Source: Liolophura sinensis (Eukaryota > Mollusca > Polyplacophora > Chitonida > Chitonidae). Taken from it: 64,000 nucleotides of DNA. Positions 23,078 to 34,931 of the stretch are shown here, one piece after another. The position numbers and the translations under genes are program-made. The first letter of the stretch is position 1; the number at the start of each line of letters is the position of its first letter. The stretch is from assembly GCF_032854445.1 (NCBI RefSeq), contig NC_088307.1, forward strand, positions 26,798,046 to 26,862,045. The letters run 5' to 3'. The notes beneath the pieces are model-generated. The model ran no database searches. It was not told the origin of the DNA and worked only from the letters and a program-made list of their open reading frames with translations.

Positions 23078-23327
23078 ACAGGCATTCGTGACCAAGGTGA
23101 TCAGGCTGCCAGTGAGGCGCCTCACACCAATGCGGTCGCTGTGAGTTCAAATCCAGCTTATGCTGGTTTCCTCTCCGGTCGTACGCGAGAATGTCTGGTA
23201 GCAAACTGCGGATGATCGTGGCTTTCCCCCGCGCTCTGCCCGGTTTCCTCCCACAATAATGCTGGCTGCCGTAGTACAAGTGAGATATTCGTGGGTACGG
23301 CGTAGAATTCCAATCAAATAAATAAAT
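23078..23327 (+). mobile_element. SINE-A, sense on +, head diverged
   Basis: It runs from 'gcctcacaccaatgcggtcg' through 'gagttcaaatccagctta', the centre 'ccccgcgctctgcccggttt' and the tail 'aattccaatcaaataaataa'. The first part of the tRNA-like head is too diverged to call an A box. No TSD is evident. Confidence 0.75.
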
Positions 23328-23811
23328 ATTGTTGATGCCCAAAATTGCGCATTTTTGCCAGAACACTGTGTACCACTCGTACAGAGTATTGATACAGAGT
23401 ACTGAAGATGTGTAAATTTAATCTATACCTATGCCATTCATCTGCAAAGAAATCATTATTTGTATACAGCAAATACATTACATCATAAAAACAGTGTGAA
23501 TAAAACAAAAACAGATACCAGATACGATTTCATTAATGTATACATATGTGCCATCGCATAGAGTATGATCCTTGAATGTGTTATTTTTCATGGCGCAATA
23601 CTTTTCAAAACAGGTACCAATTTAACTATTAATGTTTTTTGCTATTATACTGTTCAATTTAAATTAACACAGATTATTGGTCGTTAAGGAGTAAATAAGT
23701 TGGCAGATGTTAAGAATTAATTTACTCAACGTATTTAAATATTATAGCAGCTGTTGAAATATTGTCAATTTCAAAAGACTACAGCAATCATAATAAGGTG
23801 AAAACTCTTAC

Positions 23812-23873
23812 CTGCTAGTAAAATACGTTACTTGCAAACCCTGCTAACATGAACGTCAATGGCATGGTACAAT
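23812..23873 (-). other. Possible small exon (acceptor and donor consensus)
   Basis: On the minus strand 'ctgtgtatttacag' is followed by 62 nt and a near-perfect donor AGCAG|GTAAGAG. One frame reads about 18 residues (CTMPLTFMLAGFASNVFY) and then meets TAG just before the donor, so it would be a terminal coding segment or a UTR exon. No partner exon was found. Confidence 0.15.
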
Positions 23874-23879
23874 CTGTAA

Positions 23880-26800
23880 ATACACAGACAAGAATTTTCT
23901 TTTTATTTATATTCATATTTAAAAAATATATATATATTCGCAAATCCTACATTTTTCTCTGTTTTGACTGTGCTGTGGTTTACACAACCATTAGAATGAA
24001 TTAAGAGCACAAAAGTTGGCCTTTCACAGAAATCAGTTCAGTCAATGAATCTATTGCAAGTTACAAAATAAATAAATAAATAAAATCTTAGTTTTATTTT
24101 CACGTCTTGGGTCCGTGACGCATCATGTGATGACAGTGCATTCACAAAAAGTCATATTGACTATAACCTTAACTCATTTTCCGTGTGAAATGGCAGTGGT
24201 TTTGTTTGAGGCATGATGGCGATTTACCATCATTTTAGAGTTTTGAATAAGTCACCTATTTTGCATAACGTGACCTTTCTGCAAAACAACAAACTGAACG
24301 AGTCATAATTAACCCCTTGAATTGCAGGCAACCGTCGACATTTTCATTGCTATATAAAGAGCCTGTAATTGGAAAACCTTAAAATATGTTTTATTTCACG
24401 GTGTTTTAAGCACAGGAAATTTACAAGATCGTGTATGCACCTGCAGAAAACACGTATGAATGCATATACATGTTTATGGATTGCAATATCGGACATTAGC
24501 ACCGCGATGGAAATATACATACATCATTGCCGGTTTACCATCACACGGTCGACGCTGCTCTGGTTTTACCCACAATGTTTTACTCCTTTCATATTACATG
24601 AACGTTGTTCCGCAAAAAGTTGAAGTGATTTATTGTAAGTTGGTAGTCGTAAATACATTCACTCCACCTTTCATGGCGGCGACTTTACCGGCATATACAC
24701 TATTATATTTATTCATCTGTTTGTTGCTAAACGTCATTTTTGCACTTACACGATGATGGCCATGTATCATAAGAGAATGAAACCGGAAAGGCCAGTGTAA
24801 ACCACTGATCTTGGGCAAGTTACTGACAGGCTTTATTATGACATTTTTCCAAACCAAACTGACAGAAAACACTTCGTCTTAAACTAACGTTAGTAGAGCA
24901 AACATCTACATGAGCGTCGTCACCTTAAAACCACGGAGATGGAGCGAGGAGGAATCCAGTAAGAAATTCCATGTTCAAGGCAGGAAGTAAGTAGTGTGTC
25001 CTAGCAGTTGAAAAGATATGCATCTTAACCATACAATGGGTTACAACCCGCTCGGTAACAGATAAAAAGTCAGTCGAAAAAAAAATAATCACAAATGTTA
25101 CATCAAAATACACAACTTAGAAATATATTTGGAATTTTGAAGTCCACACTTTACAGATTAAAATCTACGGAGTCTTTCAGATACTCAGGTAGTTGCCGCC
25201 TGTTCGTGTCTGCGCTTTCTCCGTGCCAAAATAAAAACTCTAACAGTATCAAAAAAACTCCTCTGCGGCAGATATTTCTAGAAATCTACAAAAATACTGC
25301 TTTTCATACTACCAAATTTGGTCCAGGGAAAATACGGCTTTTTCTGGGAATTTCAACCTGTCAGCTATACCATACATGCTGAAAACGTCCATATCTGGAA
25401 ACAAAAACCGCAAACGCCAATAAAATAGGTATGCCCTCATTTGACACTGTCTATATACCATTGTTTTCCTTCCTCAACTCCATGACTAGATTACTATTGA
25501 AAGGCACGGCCTCATAGAAAGACAGATTTAGCGACAAATATAATAGATGGAAAACAATTCCAGGGCGTGTAATGACAAAATACCACAAATCTCATTGTCA
25601 TGGATGTTTTATTTTAACCCACTTAACTAAACGTTTTTGTACGGTACAATAACACATAACTCATCGCTATACAGTGTACAGGGTACATTACTAATGAATG
25701 AGTAATGCAATGATGTGGGATGGGTATAGGGAAGGAATATGAAGGCACGAGACCCATATATCACGACAGTTAACACCCTCTCCTTTATCGAACCTCTAGA
25801 GCATCTGGTTTCTTTATTTCGCTTTTTTCAATCCATACATATGAAACTTATTAGGTAGCTTGCCTATCCTTATTGCATACATTCCAATATTTATTAAAGC
25901 AATGGAATTAAGTCTGAGCGATATTGTCTTTCATGGTTACCCATGGCCATACATTCGTCTAGATAATATATGCATTTTAAATCCGTACACATGCGCATCA
26001 GAAAGTTGATGAATAGACACCATAACTGTGGAGACTATTTTGCTGGCCATTGAAATGTCCTACTGATTACAATAGTAGCTGATCTACAAGAAGTTTCAGG
26101 TCAAAAGCTTTTCAAAATAGTCTCATGTTTCACAAACCTGTAAAACAGGAGTATAGAAGGTCTATTCATGCTTACGATACGCACCAAATTAACTTTCACT
26201 TTCTATTTAAAAGCACATGTATACATGTACTCGCACATGGATTCGTTAAAACAGTCTACAGTCTGTTCGACAAATACCTTCACCTCACAGTATGTTTACA
26301 CATTAAAGGTCTTATCTTTTACACATAGAGGAAAGATACCATGAAACTGTGCACTAAGCCAATAGTGTACCTTTACACATATAGGATAAGCTTCTTCAGC
26401 TATCCTATCATATGACCCAGATCACTCCCAAAGAATGCGTCGTTTATGAATATGATAATAAGTACAACGCCGTATGTAGCCATCGTATAATAAGACCACA
26501 ACAATGCGAGCAAAAACAGAACTGTGACGACAATATACATGTTGTTTGCCTGAATGGCCACACACAATCGGTGAAATCCTCCAGTGTACTTTGAACAAAT
26601 ATCTTAAGATTGTATGTATTTGAATACATAAAGCTATTTATTTCCTCTACCGTACAAAGGTCCAAAAAGGATCAAATTTAGAAACAGACAACAGGTCATA
26701 AAATATTACCTGTGGTACTGAAGCTTACATTTGTTCAGTAGGACCTTCCAAATATGCATTCCTTAAAAATGTTTTTCTAAGATGAATAAAACATTGAGAA

Positions 26801-27540
26801 AAAGGCAAAATGGGTAATGTAGTTATGGACGAAATTTTAGGTCATATACGGTAGTTAGAGGTATTTGCATGCATACCTAACACCTGACAACAGTCTTATT
26901 ACACTGTGTGGTACACGGTTTGCAGGATAGCCTACAGCACCAGAACTAATGCACCTATTTTCTCACGAAAATATCACATTTTTCTATAGGATACACTAAG
27001 GCGTAAAAACCAAACCGTCACATATTAATATGGTCCCGCTGCCATTTAATATATCACTTTATACAGTTGAATCTACCATCGTTGTTCAGCGCATTCAAGC
27101 GTGTTATGTACTGATAGACCCACACTCCTTCTAGCCTGTAGATGTTATATTCAGTATTATAGTCAATGCATGTCTAAGCAGTGTCAGAGTAAAAATGAAT
27201 ACGTTAGATGTGAGATCTGTTTCATACTTCTCAGCTTAGCTTTCATACATACAATGTTAACGTGGAAGTCAAACCGCGAGCATGGCCAACCGAGCTCAGG
27301 GCTAATGTTTATGCGTACCATTTGGCTTAATGTACACACCGTAACATTATACACAGAGGTAATATCATAACCTGAGTTGCCAACGTGGGCGATATGAACA
27401 CGTCTTATGATAAATACGTCATGGTTTAGTACAGGACACTGATGTGTTATGTAAGGTTACATCATACGGGATAAAACCCGAACTGCTTAAACAGTAGAAA
27501 TTATATACGTCCTTAGCAAGACCATATAAACGCTGTGAAA
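23880..27540. other. Intergenic; no gene recognised
   Basis: AT-rich sequence with an (aaat)n run at 24063-24084 and a diverged SINE-type fragment at about 24690-24860 on the minus strand. Several frames of 60-98 codons overlap each other and lack domains or biased codon use. Confidence 0.4.
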
Positions 27541-27546
27541 TCATGT

Positions 27547-29010
27547 AATTAAAGACGCATAGCATAGAGAGTAAAGCCAGACCAGCAACGACAGTGTGAT
27601 AGAAGTACGGCGTACAGAGTAAGACCAGAACAGTCACGACAGTGTGATAGACGTACAGCATAGAGAGTAAAACCAGAGCAGCGACGACAGTGTCATAGAC
27701 GTACAGCATACATAGTAAGACCAGAGCAATGACGACAGTGTGATAGACGTACAGCATAGAGAGTAAAACCAGAGCAGCGACGACAGTGTCATAGACGTAC
27801 AGCATAGAGAGTAAAACAAGAGTAGTGACGACAGTATTATAGATTTACAGGACAGAGAGTACAAAACCAGAGCAGCGACGACAGTGTGATAGACGTACAA
27901 CATAGAGAGTAAAACCAGAGCAGTGACGACAGTGTGATAGACGTACAACATAGAGAGTAAAACCAGAGCAGTGACGACAGTGTGATAGACGTACGGCATA
28001 CAGAGTAAGACCAGAGCAATGACGACAGTGTGATAGACGTACAGCATAGAGAGTAAAACCAGAGCAGCGACGACAGTGTCATAGACGTACAGCATACATA
28101 GTAAGATTAGAACAGTGACGACAGTGTGATAGACGTACAGTATAGAGAGTAAAACCAGAGCAGCGACGACAGTGTCATAGACGTACAACATAGAGAGTAA
28201 AACCAGAGCAGTGACGACAGTGTCATAGACGTCCAGCATACATAGTAAGACCAGAACAGTGACGACAGTGTGATAGACGTACAGCATAGAGAGTAAAACA
28301 AGAGTAGTGACAACAGTATTATAGAAATACAGGATAGAGAGTACAAAACCAGAGCAGCGACGACAGTGTGACAGACGTACAACATAGAGAGTAAAACCAG
28401 AGCAGTGACGACAGTGTGGTAGACGTACGGCATACAGAGTAAGACCAGAGCAGTCACGACAGTGTGATAGACGTACAGCATAGACAGTAAAACCGGAGCA
28501 GCGACGACAGTGTGATAGACGTACAGCATACATAGTAAGACCAGAACAGTGACGACAGTGTGATAGACGTACAGCATAGAGAGTAAAACAAGAGTAGTGA
28601 CGACAGTGTCATAGACGTACAGCATACATAGTAAGACCAGAACAGTGACGACAGTATGATAGACATACAGGATAGAGAGCAAAAAGCCAGAGCAGCGACG
28701 ACAGTGTGATAGACGTACAACATAGAGAGTAAAACCAGAGCTGTGACGACAGTGTCATAGACGTACAGCATACATAGTAAGACCAGAACAGTGACGACAG
28801 TGTGATAGACGTACAGCATAGAGAGTAATACCAGAGCAGTGACGACAGTGTGATAGACGTACAGCATAGACAGTAAAACAAGAGTAGTGACGACAGTGTC
28901 ATCGACGTACAGCAGAGAGAGTAAAACCAGAGTAGCGACGACAGTGTGATAGACGTGCAGCTTAGAGAGTAAAACCAGATTAGTGACGACAGTGTGATAA
29001 CTGGCAAAGG
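27547..29010. repeat. Minisatellite of ~30 units of 48 bp (three or four of 50 bp), amplified from a dispersed element
   Basis: The unit reads roughly 'agagtaaaaccagagcag', 'cgacgacagtgtgatagac', 'gtacagcatag'. I count about 30 units. Some end 'catac', with the next starting 'atagtaagacc', giving at least two subtypes. Units of 50 bp start at 27856, 28338 and 28676, each preceded by a variant unit ending 'acaggatag' or 'acaggacag', which shows higher-order structure. The right end runs straight into the rest of dispersed element D (28980-29200). Since 48 is a multiple of three, long frames stay open on the minus strand. Confidence 0.95.
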
Positions 29011-29200
29011 GTCACAGGTAACCGGTGAAATACGGGCTCTTGTGAGTTTACCTTAGTCAGGGTTTATTTTACAGTTCATGTAAATGCATAAATAGTATGC
29101 ATTGAAGTATACTGTAAGCCATATTAGGTTATAGGCGTTAACATACATATACATCGATAAGGATACGTTACGTGAATTCTTCAGTATGAAGATCTACCGC
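28960..29200 (+). repeat. Body of dispersed element D adjoining the 48-bp array
   Basis: After the last module the sequence continues 'aactggcaaagggtcacagg', 'taaccggtgaaatacgggct' and 'cagttcatgtaaatgcataa'. These blocks recur in the same order at 9.6, 44.2 and 62.5 kb. This is what ties the array to a mobile parent. Confidence 0.7.
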
Positions 29201-30244
29201 TTCAAATACAATAGAGAACCCGTCATTGTGAATCTCGGTATCCAGTTTTAGGGTTGTATTTTCGGCATTTCAACAGTGCAATATTTATGATAATCAAGGT
29301 TTAATGGCAAACATTATGTTTACTATGTCATAATAAAAGTTTCACCGAGCAATACGAAAGCGTGAGCTACACGTATTGAACAGTCAGTAGACTAACACGA
29401 GCGGAAATAAAAAGTGTTGTGAAAAAAGTCTGATTTATCAATGTCAAACATCACCTCTAACTGACATGTGAATAGGGTACTGACAAACCAACACTGTGTA
29501 CTACTAAATATATATTGTAACGCTTTACAATGTATTGAATAATCTGACAATACACGCGGGTCCACGCCACTAGAGCATCCACTTCCTCCGTCAGTCATGA
29601 CACGTTTTCTTTATTTCTAAGGTATGGCGTTGGGGTTATCTCGTAAATTTTGCTGGAAAACCATCAAAGCTCGAAGGCCATCAAAAAAAAAATAAAACAA
29701 ATGTACAGTCTAATTAGAAAGAAATGGATTCGAACACGCAACCTTACTGCTAATGTGCAAGCAATTTGTGGTAAATGTCCCTCATTAGGCGCCATGTCCC
29801 AAGTCGTCAGAAGTGATCTAGTAACAAGTCTGCATGCTACACACTACATCACTGTAAATAAACGAATCACCGACCACCGGTGACGATTAACGAGCAAGCG
29901 CTTAACCAAATGTGATTTGCTCATCTTCTTTAATCACGTTAGACTTGCCTTGCCCACAATAAAAGAAAAAAAATACAATTCAAGTCGATTTTTCGAACAA
30001 GAAGCAAGGTAGTTTTGTCAGAAAAAGTGTAATGCGTGCACAAAGTGATTTAGCAAGACGTCACGTGGTGGGCTTGTTCTACAGGCTTAAGCCAAGTGAG
30101 GAGGCGAAAATATCCTATCAGATAATGAAAGAAGAATGTTCAAGTACATGTAATTAATTTTAATGGTTTCCTGAATGCAGAAGGAACTTTGTTATCCTAT
30201 GTATGTATTTATTTTATACGTTATTCTTTAACTTTCAGTCATAG

Positions 30245-30440
30245 GTAACCCGTCTTCAGTCGTCTAAAGCGTTTTCTTGCCGCAATGTGAAGCCGTGGGT
30301 TCGAATCGCACTCGCACGTGGCTTTAAGTCAGTAGATTTACCAGGTAACTGGTCGGGGGGAGGTGGTTTATACTTGCCACTCCAGTTTCTTCCTCCAATA
30401 CACCTGACGTTAGTCATATGTTTGAGAAATTATTTTATAT
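30245..30440 (+). mobile_element. SINE-B copy
   Basis: The A-box-like 'tcttcagtcgtctaaagcg' is followed by the B box 'gggttcgaatcgca' about 45 nt on. A domain with 'aggtggtttatacttgccac' comes next; its reverse complement resembles segments at 9.18 kb and 24.79 kb. The end is not sharply defined. Confidence 0.5.
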
Positions 30441-31689
30441 TCCGTTAGACACAAATCAGATACAAATATATAAAAGCATTGCAATGAGATATGCGAAGTG
30501 GCGGTGTGTCACGGGTGGAGAAAAGTCTGAGTTTTTTTAACTTTGCCGACCCTTCTGTGACGGTCCCACTTTGACCACCTGTGGTATGGAATAATGTAAA
30601 TACGACAACGGAGATCTTGAATCTACTCGACACAGTAATGCCCCTTGGCTCTTCAAATATTTATGACGGGAATTATCTGGATTTCTGGGTTGTCTAAATT
30701 TGCGCACAGAACAAAAAATTTCAAACCATGTTTTAATGATTGCTTACTTGACTAATATATCAGGCGGCCTGCTCAGCTAGTCGGCCTGAAATTTCAGTTA
30801 ATCTGTTACACCAGTGAAAGCTGTCAGGTGAACCCTATACTCTCTGAAAGAAAGTGCCACGGAAAAGTACTGCCACCTGGGTTCCAACCCAATGGTTAAG
30901 GGCTCTGCAGTCATATGGCTGTACATCACAAAGAACAACACGTACTACGTATTCCTCTGACTACTGGGTACACAGATGGGTATAATGACACAATATTTAA
31001 TCACATTATAAAAGTTAAAAGCAAGGATATCACGAGTGAGCAAAAAATACCAAAGCATATGGCAGTGTTTTTTTTTTTTTGGTTTTTTTTCTTTTGGATC
31101 AAGTTAATACAGTCATGTCACAAAAATGTAATTAAAACCGAAATATGTAACTAAAACTGTCCACGTGACTTGCCAATGCCCTCGAGTTAAATCCGTGCAT
31201 AACTCATGCGGAGTCCATAAATAAAGCACTGCTGAATATTAGCTCCATTCTTGTCAAACGACACGCGCAACAGTCACCTGACTTGACAGTAGTGCCACAA
31301 TGTCAGAGAGGAAAGAAACATGGGTTAAAAGATTAAAGTGATATTAGGTGTCGCATTAAGTGCATTTATTTATAACAGCCTTTTTATCTGACATGCTTCT
31401 GTTAAGACATTAGGCAGTGCTTTCAACGTAACAGTTCAGGCGTCGCCGTGAACAGTGCTATGTAATGAGTTCCGTGGGAAATGGAATTGGGTTTTTCACT
31501 GAAGAATTGCGTTAAGAAAGAGCAAATTTTATTTAGAATTAAATGAACTTAAAGTTTTGACTTTAAAATTCGCTCCGTGGAATTGGATTCATTTTTCATA
31601 ACTATATGTGAACATTTAAGTTTGGCTTCTGGCGTTTGGTAAAATGAGGCACGGTTCTAACAGAATATTTCTTTGTTTATTAATTCTTT

Positions 31690-31795
31690 TAATTTATTTA
31701 TTTCATTAGTGTTTCACGCCATACTCAAGAGCTCACAGGAACCGCACTGGCGAGAGGCTCCTGGGTCATTGCCCTACGGAAGCCTCTTATAACGC
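31690..31795 (-). mobile_element. SINE-A copy lacking the central domain
   Basis: The tail part 'tttcacgccatactcaagag' on the + strand joins directly to the head part 'ctcacaggaaccgcactggc' and 'gagaggctcctgggtcattg'. The centre is missing, as in the copy at 652-740, although the two breakpoints differ slightly. Confidence 0.65.
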
Positions 31796-32017
31796 TGTAA
31801 ACCGGTGTCTAGAATGTGTAGCTACTTTGAAACGCGTTCGTCATTCGACCAAAACAAGGCCGAATATTTGAGGCTAATAACTTGTCGACAAAAAAAAGAC
31901 TAGAAAATATAAATAAAATATATAATAAAAAACACCGGGTCCCAAAATCTGCAACTCGGAAGTTCTGCATTATCTAGAAGCACAAGGAAGCAGACATGGA
32001 TGAGGCTTTAACGTATA

Positions 32018-32236
32018 CTCAACAAAAATAATAAACGCACGAAGCATTTTATATTGTTTTCTCTCACCATTTTCATAGTATTAATCGAGAAGCTATGGCA
32101 GTATGAAACCGGAGTGGTCGGTAAACACAGTTCACGCTCTTCGTGATGCTAACTGTGATCACACTCGGCACTGTACGCTTAAAACTGTGATTACCGACCA
32201 CTGTCTTTTCGTGCTGACATCCTGGAGTATTGCCCT
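32018..32236. mobile_element. Palindromic MITE, copy 1 (partial)
   Basis: It begins with the Tc1/mariner-like end 'ctcaacaaaaataataaacg', then has inverted arms of about 36 bp: 'gtggtcggtaaacacagtt' on the left and 'aaactgtgattaccgaccac' on the right. The right side ends with 'attgccctaaat'. The outer right terminus seen in copy 2 is absent here. No coding capacity, so non-autonomous. Confidence 0.6.
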
Positions 32237-32439
32237 AAATTGGACTAGTTAGACTATGGCTCGCTGAACGTATACTAGAATCGAGCTTCTATACAATCTG
32301 TATTCTGTATGCTGGTTGCATTACTTACCTTAGTTCACATCTTAGTGTGAACTTGACTTGCCTAGGTGGCCTTTTCCTATGTATACGTAGAAAAATCTAG
32401 CTGAATGGAGTTTTCTGAGGACCAAGCTGGTGAGAGTTA

Positions 32440-32455
32440 CCTCCCTTTAATTAGA
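32440..32455 (-). repeat. Molluscan-type 'aaagggaggtaactc' motif
   Basis: On the minus strand the string 'aaagggaggtaactctcacc' occurs. I recall this motif as common in molluscan repeats, which supports the taxonomic guess. It is not a functional assignment. Confidence 0.3.
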
Positions 32456-32721
32456 ACCAACTCGCGATCTGACTCGAAAGTATCAGCGTCGAAAGTCCGG
32501 GCAGTATAGAAACAGTCTCCAAGAAGTCTAGACAAACAGTCTTCGATCGACAGGGCGTGCACCAAGGTTATTTCGATCTAATGCATTCACTTTTAAGCGT
32601 TTTCTACTTTCACAATGAATACAATTCTCCTTTAAGTAAATATAGAGAGAACATCCCGAATCTCTGTAACATATAGGGAATATAATCTTAGCCGAGATGG
32701 CAGAAATTGGCCATTGACCAA

Positions 32722-32741
32722 AGGTCATAGGTCAAAGGTCA
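32722..32741 (+). promoter_or_regulatory. Three tandem AGGTCA half-sites, spacing 1 (DR1 array)
   Basis: AGGTCA occurs at 32722, 32729 and 32736, each separated by one base, preceded by an inverted TGACCA at 32715. DR1 is the classic layout for RXR/HNF4-type nuclear receptors, and AAGGTCA suits monomeric orphan receptors. Three exact copies in 20 bp are unlikely by chance but could also be a tiny tandem duplication. Confidence 0.4.
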
Positions 32742-33089
32742 AGGATTCTTCCAGTTGAATGAATCAGAGTGGTGTATCCTTGCAATGAAATACAATGAAC
32801 TAGAACTGAAGGACACACCACAGGAATTAAGGTTACGCGCATGGTCCTACGTTTCCCTCGGGTTTAAGTAATAAAGTAAACCATATCGCAATATTATTTC
32901 ACTCAAACAGTTGAAAAGGAAGTTTGATTCCGATCTACAGGTTTGATTCACATCTCCCAGTAAGACTGGCTTCATTTCATTTATTCCACCAAAATATATA
33001 ATTTACATGGTTTACATGCGTACCAAATATTTAAATATTTGTACAAATTCAGTGTAACATAATTACTCGCTGTTTCCATGAACTCTTAC

Positions 33090-33228
33090 CAAATTGCGAT
33101 GAAAGTCGAGTCTCCCACGGAGCGGCCCTTTATCCTGTTGTGGAATGTGTGCATAGGATACGTATTTCACTGAATAGTGTTTCAGATGAACTGTGAAATT
33201 GGGTGTTCTAATACTCCCCGTCTGTACT
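33090..33228 (-). CDS. Candidate internal coding exon of an unknown minus-strand gene
   Basis: On the minus strand an acceptor ('gtgttcatttggccttcaag') is followed by 139 nt open in one frame and then a strong donor TTTG|GTAAGAG. The peptide includes TVHLKHYSVKYV and DKGPLRGRLDFHRNL, which looks protein-like with varied codons and no low complexity. I recognise no family. A second AG two bases on would give a 137-nt exon in another phase. No adjoining exon could be linked. Confidence 0.25.
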
Positions 33229-34252
33229 CTTGAAGGCCAAATGAACACAAATAATGTAAGTGACCTCTAGGTCTGCTGTTATGCCGGGCAAGTATACATA
33301 ATAGCTCTTCTACAGAAAAACAAAAAAAAATCAATACAGTACATGTTCACCAATCTCTATGATGTAGTTTTCAGATGTAGACCTTTGCAGTGTCATTTTT
33401 CAATGTTTTCGTTGTTTCCATGGCAATAAACGCAACCCTGTGTAAACATTACCAGTTGCAATCACTGGAGATGTGTAGAGAAACGGAGATTCGACCAAGC
33501 ACAACTTTCATGACAAAAACATTTAACAGTTGTGTGTCTTTTTTCGTTCGTGTGGATCCATCAGATTTTATTGACTCATTTTAAACTCTATACAATCATA
33601 TCCTAGCCTATTACGACTGTGATTAATGATCGAGTCATCCGCTTTTCCGCACGATTCCGGAAGTTAAACTAACCCTTCAAGAAAACAATATTGTTAAGTC
33701 CAACCGGGCCGAAACAAAAAACCGTACATGAATCAGAGATGGAACATATTGTATAACCAAAAGCAAACAAGATAATTGGTGTGGTCTGCAACGTCGACAA
33801 ACCAGTAGTTTAGGACGTTTAATTTATCGCATTACAAGGCACGTTCTTAAGGGATGTTCCAACATTTAGTTTATGCTTTACATGCATCTTATATTATCTC
33901 ATTCGTGGAATAACACTGGCGAAAAAAACTTAATGTCATGTTACACAAATAGAAAAAGAGACAAAATATGCAGTGTTATACTATAATTCCGTACAATATT
34001 AACTGATGCTATCAGCGACGATGTATACGTACTTTTATGGACGATATTTAACGGGCAACCCTCCCTCTTAACGTGCAATCGTATATCAGATTATCGTTTT
34101 CCGACATCACCATGCTTATATCGACCAGAACCGTTCTTCCTATATAGTCTGCAACACTGATCCATCAAGGTCTAACACAGAGCAGTTTATAATGCCACGT
34201 ATCTTCTTATATCTCCACACGAGTTATCGCAATTGATCCAGACAAGAACGCT

Positions 34253-34480
34253 TTATTTGACAGGCGCGCATAGAGTGGCCGGCGAAATTGATTTTCCTCC
34301 CGTCAGATGGAAGGAGGTCACTTTTCCAGACAATTTCAGGACAGGAGCCACTATGTAAACCACCCTTGGTGACTGTATGTTGGCCAGAGTTTCATGGTTG
34401 ACCCATATCTGTGGCCTGAACAGGTTCGCGAGGTCTGTGGTCAGATCACAGCATTGACGGATAAGATATCGAGCAGACAT
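34253..34480 (-). CDS. Candidate first coding exon or small protein, 75 aa
   Basis: The frame begins MSARYLIRQCC with A at -3 and continues with balanced codon use to TAA. About 50 nt upstream (34526-34534) lies an ETS-like 'gcggaagtg', and the flank is CpG-richer than its surroundings, as at many housekeeping promoters. No strong splice donor was found inside, so it is either a short intronless frame or a first exon with a weak donor. It cannot be phased with the exon at 33090-33228. No family recognised. Confidence 0.25.
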   Translation of the reverse strand: MSARYLIRQCCDLTTDLANLFRPQIWVNHETLANIQSPRVVYIVAPVLKLSGKVTSFHLTGGKSISPATLCAPVK

Positions 34481-34931
34481 CTTTACGCCGCTTCACCGAT
34501 CTCGATCAAGTCGGGTTCTTAAGAAGCGGAAGTGTCGTTGGAAGGAGAATGGCTAGACGACGAAGACAGCAAGAATTAACACGTTAATGGAAAGACATTT
34601 GTTATTTCTCGGCTGTAGTGCTGACACACTAGAGGTGTGGAACACTTGCTTCTTAAAAGGGAATTCAGTTAATGACTGGGTTTGATTAATGTAGAAAGTA
34701 CAGCGTAGAGAGTAAGGACAACAAGGCCTAGGACAACAATAAGGTTATTGACAAATAGTAACACGTAGGCGTTCAAATGTTCTTCACAGATTCATGCTTC
34801 CCCGGGAACGAAACATACATAATAAAACATTTGTCTTTGTAAAAAGAAACATCTGATCGCCTTTCTTAAAGGAAAAAAGTGAAACTACAGGACAAAGGAC
34901 GCACTCAAAGGACGCACTCACGTGATTATGA

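Larger units (their letters stand above)
29201..32010. other. Intergenic with one SINE-B and one deleted SINE-A
   Basis: A (t)12-g-g-(t)8 stretch lies near 31068-31090. A SINE-B copy is at 30245-30440 and a deleted SINE-A at 31690-31795. The rest shows no gene. Confidence 0.4.

Noticed and set aside
23812-23873. C-terminal exon of a cytochrome c oxidase VIIa-type protein
   Set aside because: Only a loose resemblance in a TMxLT pattern over 18 residues, without the upstream part of the protein.
27419-29007. Long minus-strand frames (up to 299 codons) with a hydrophobic 16-residue repeat
   Set aside because: They arise because the 48-bp unit is a multiple of three. Several frames are open at once, they overlap, and the units are shared with a non-coding dispersed element. 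A real protein would keep one frame.
27547-29010. CRISPR-like array
   Set aside because: There are no unique spacers: units are directly tandem and vary at single bases. The window is eukaryotic.
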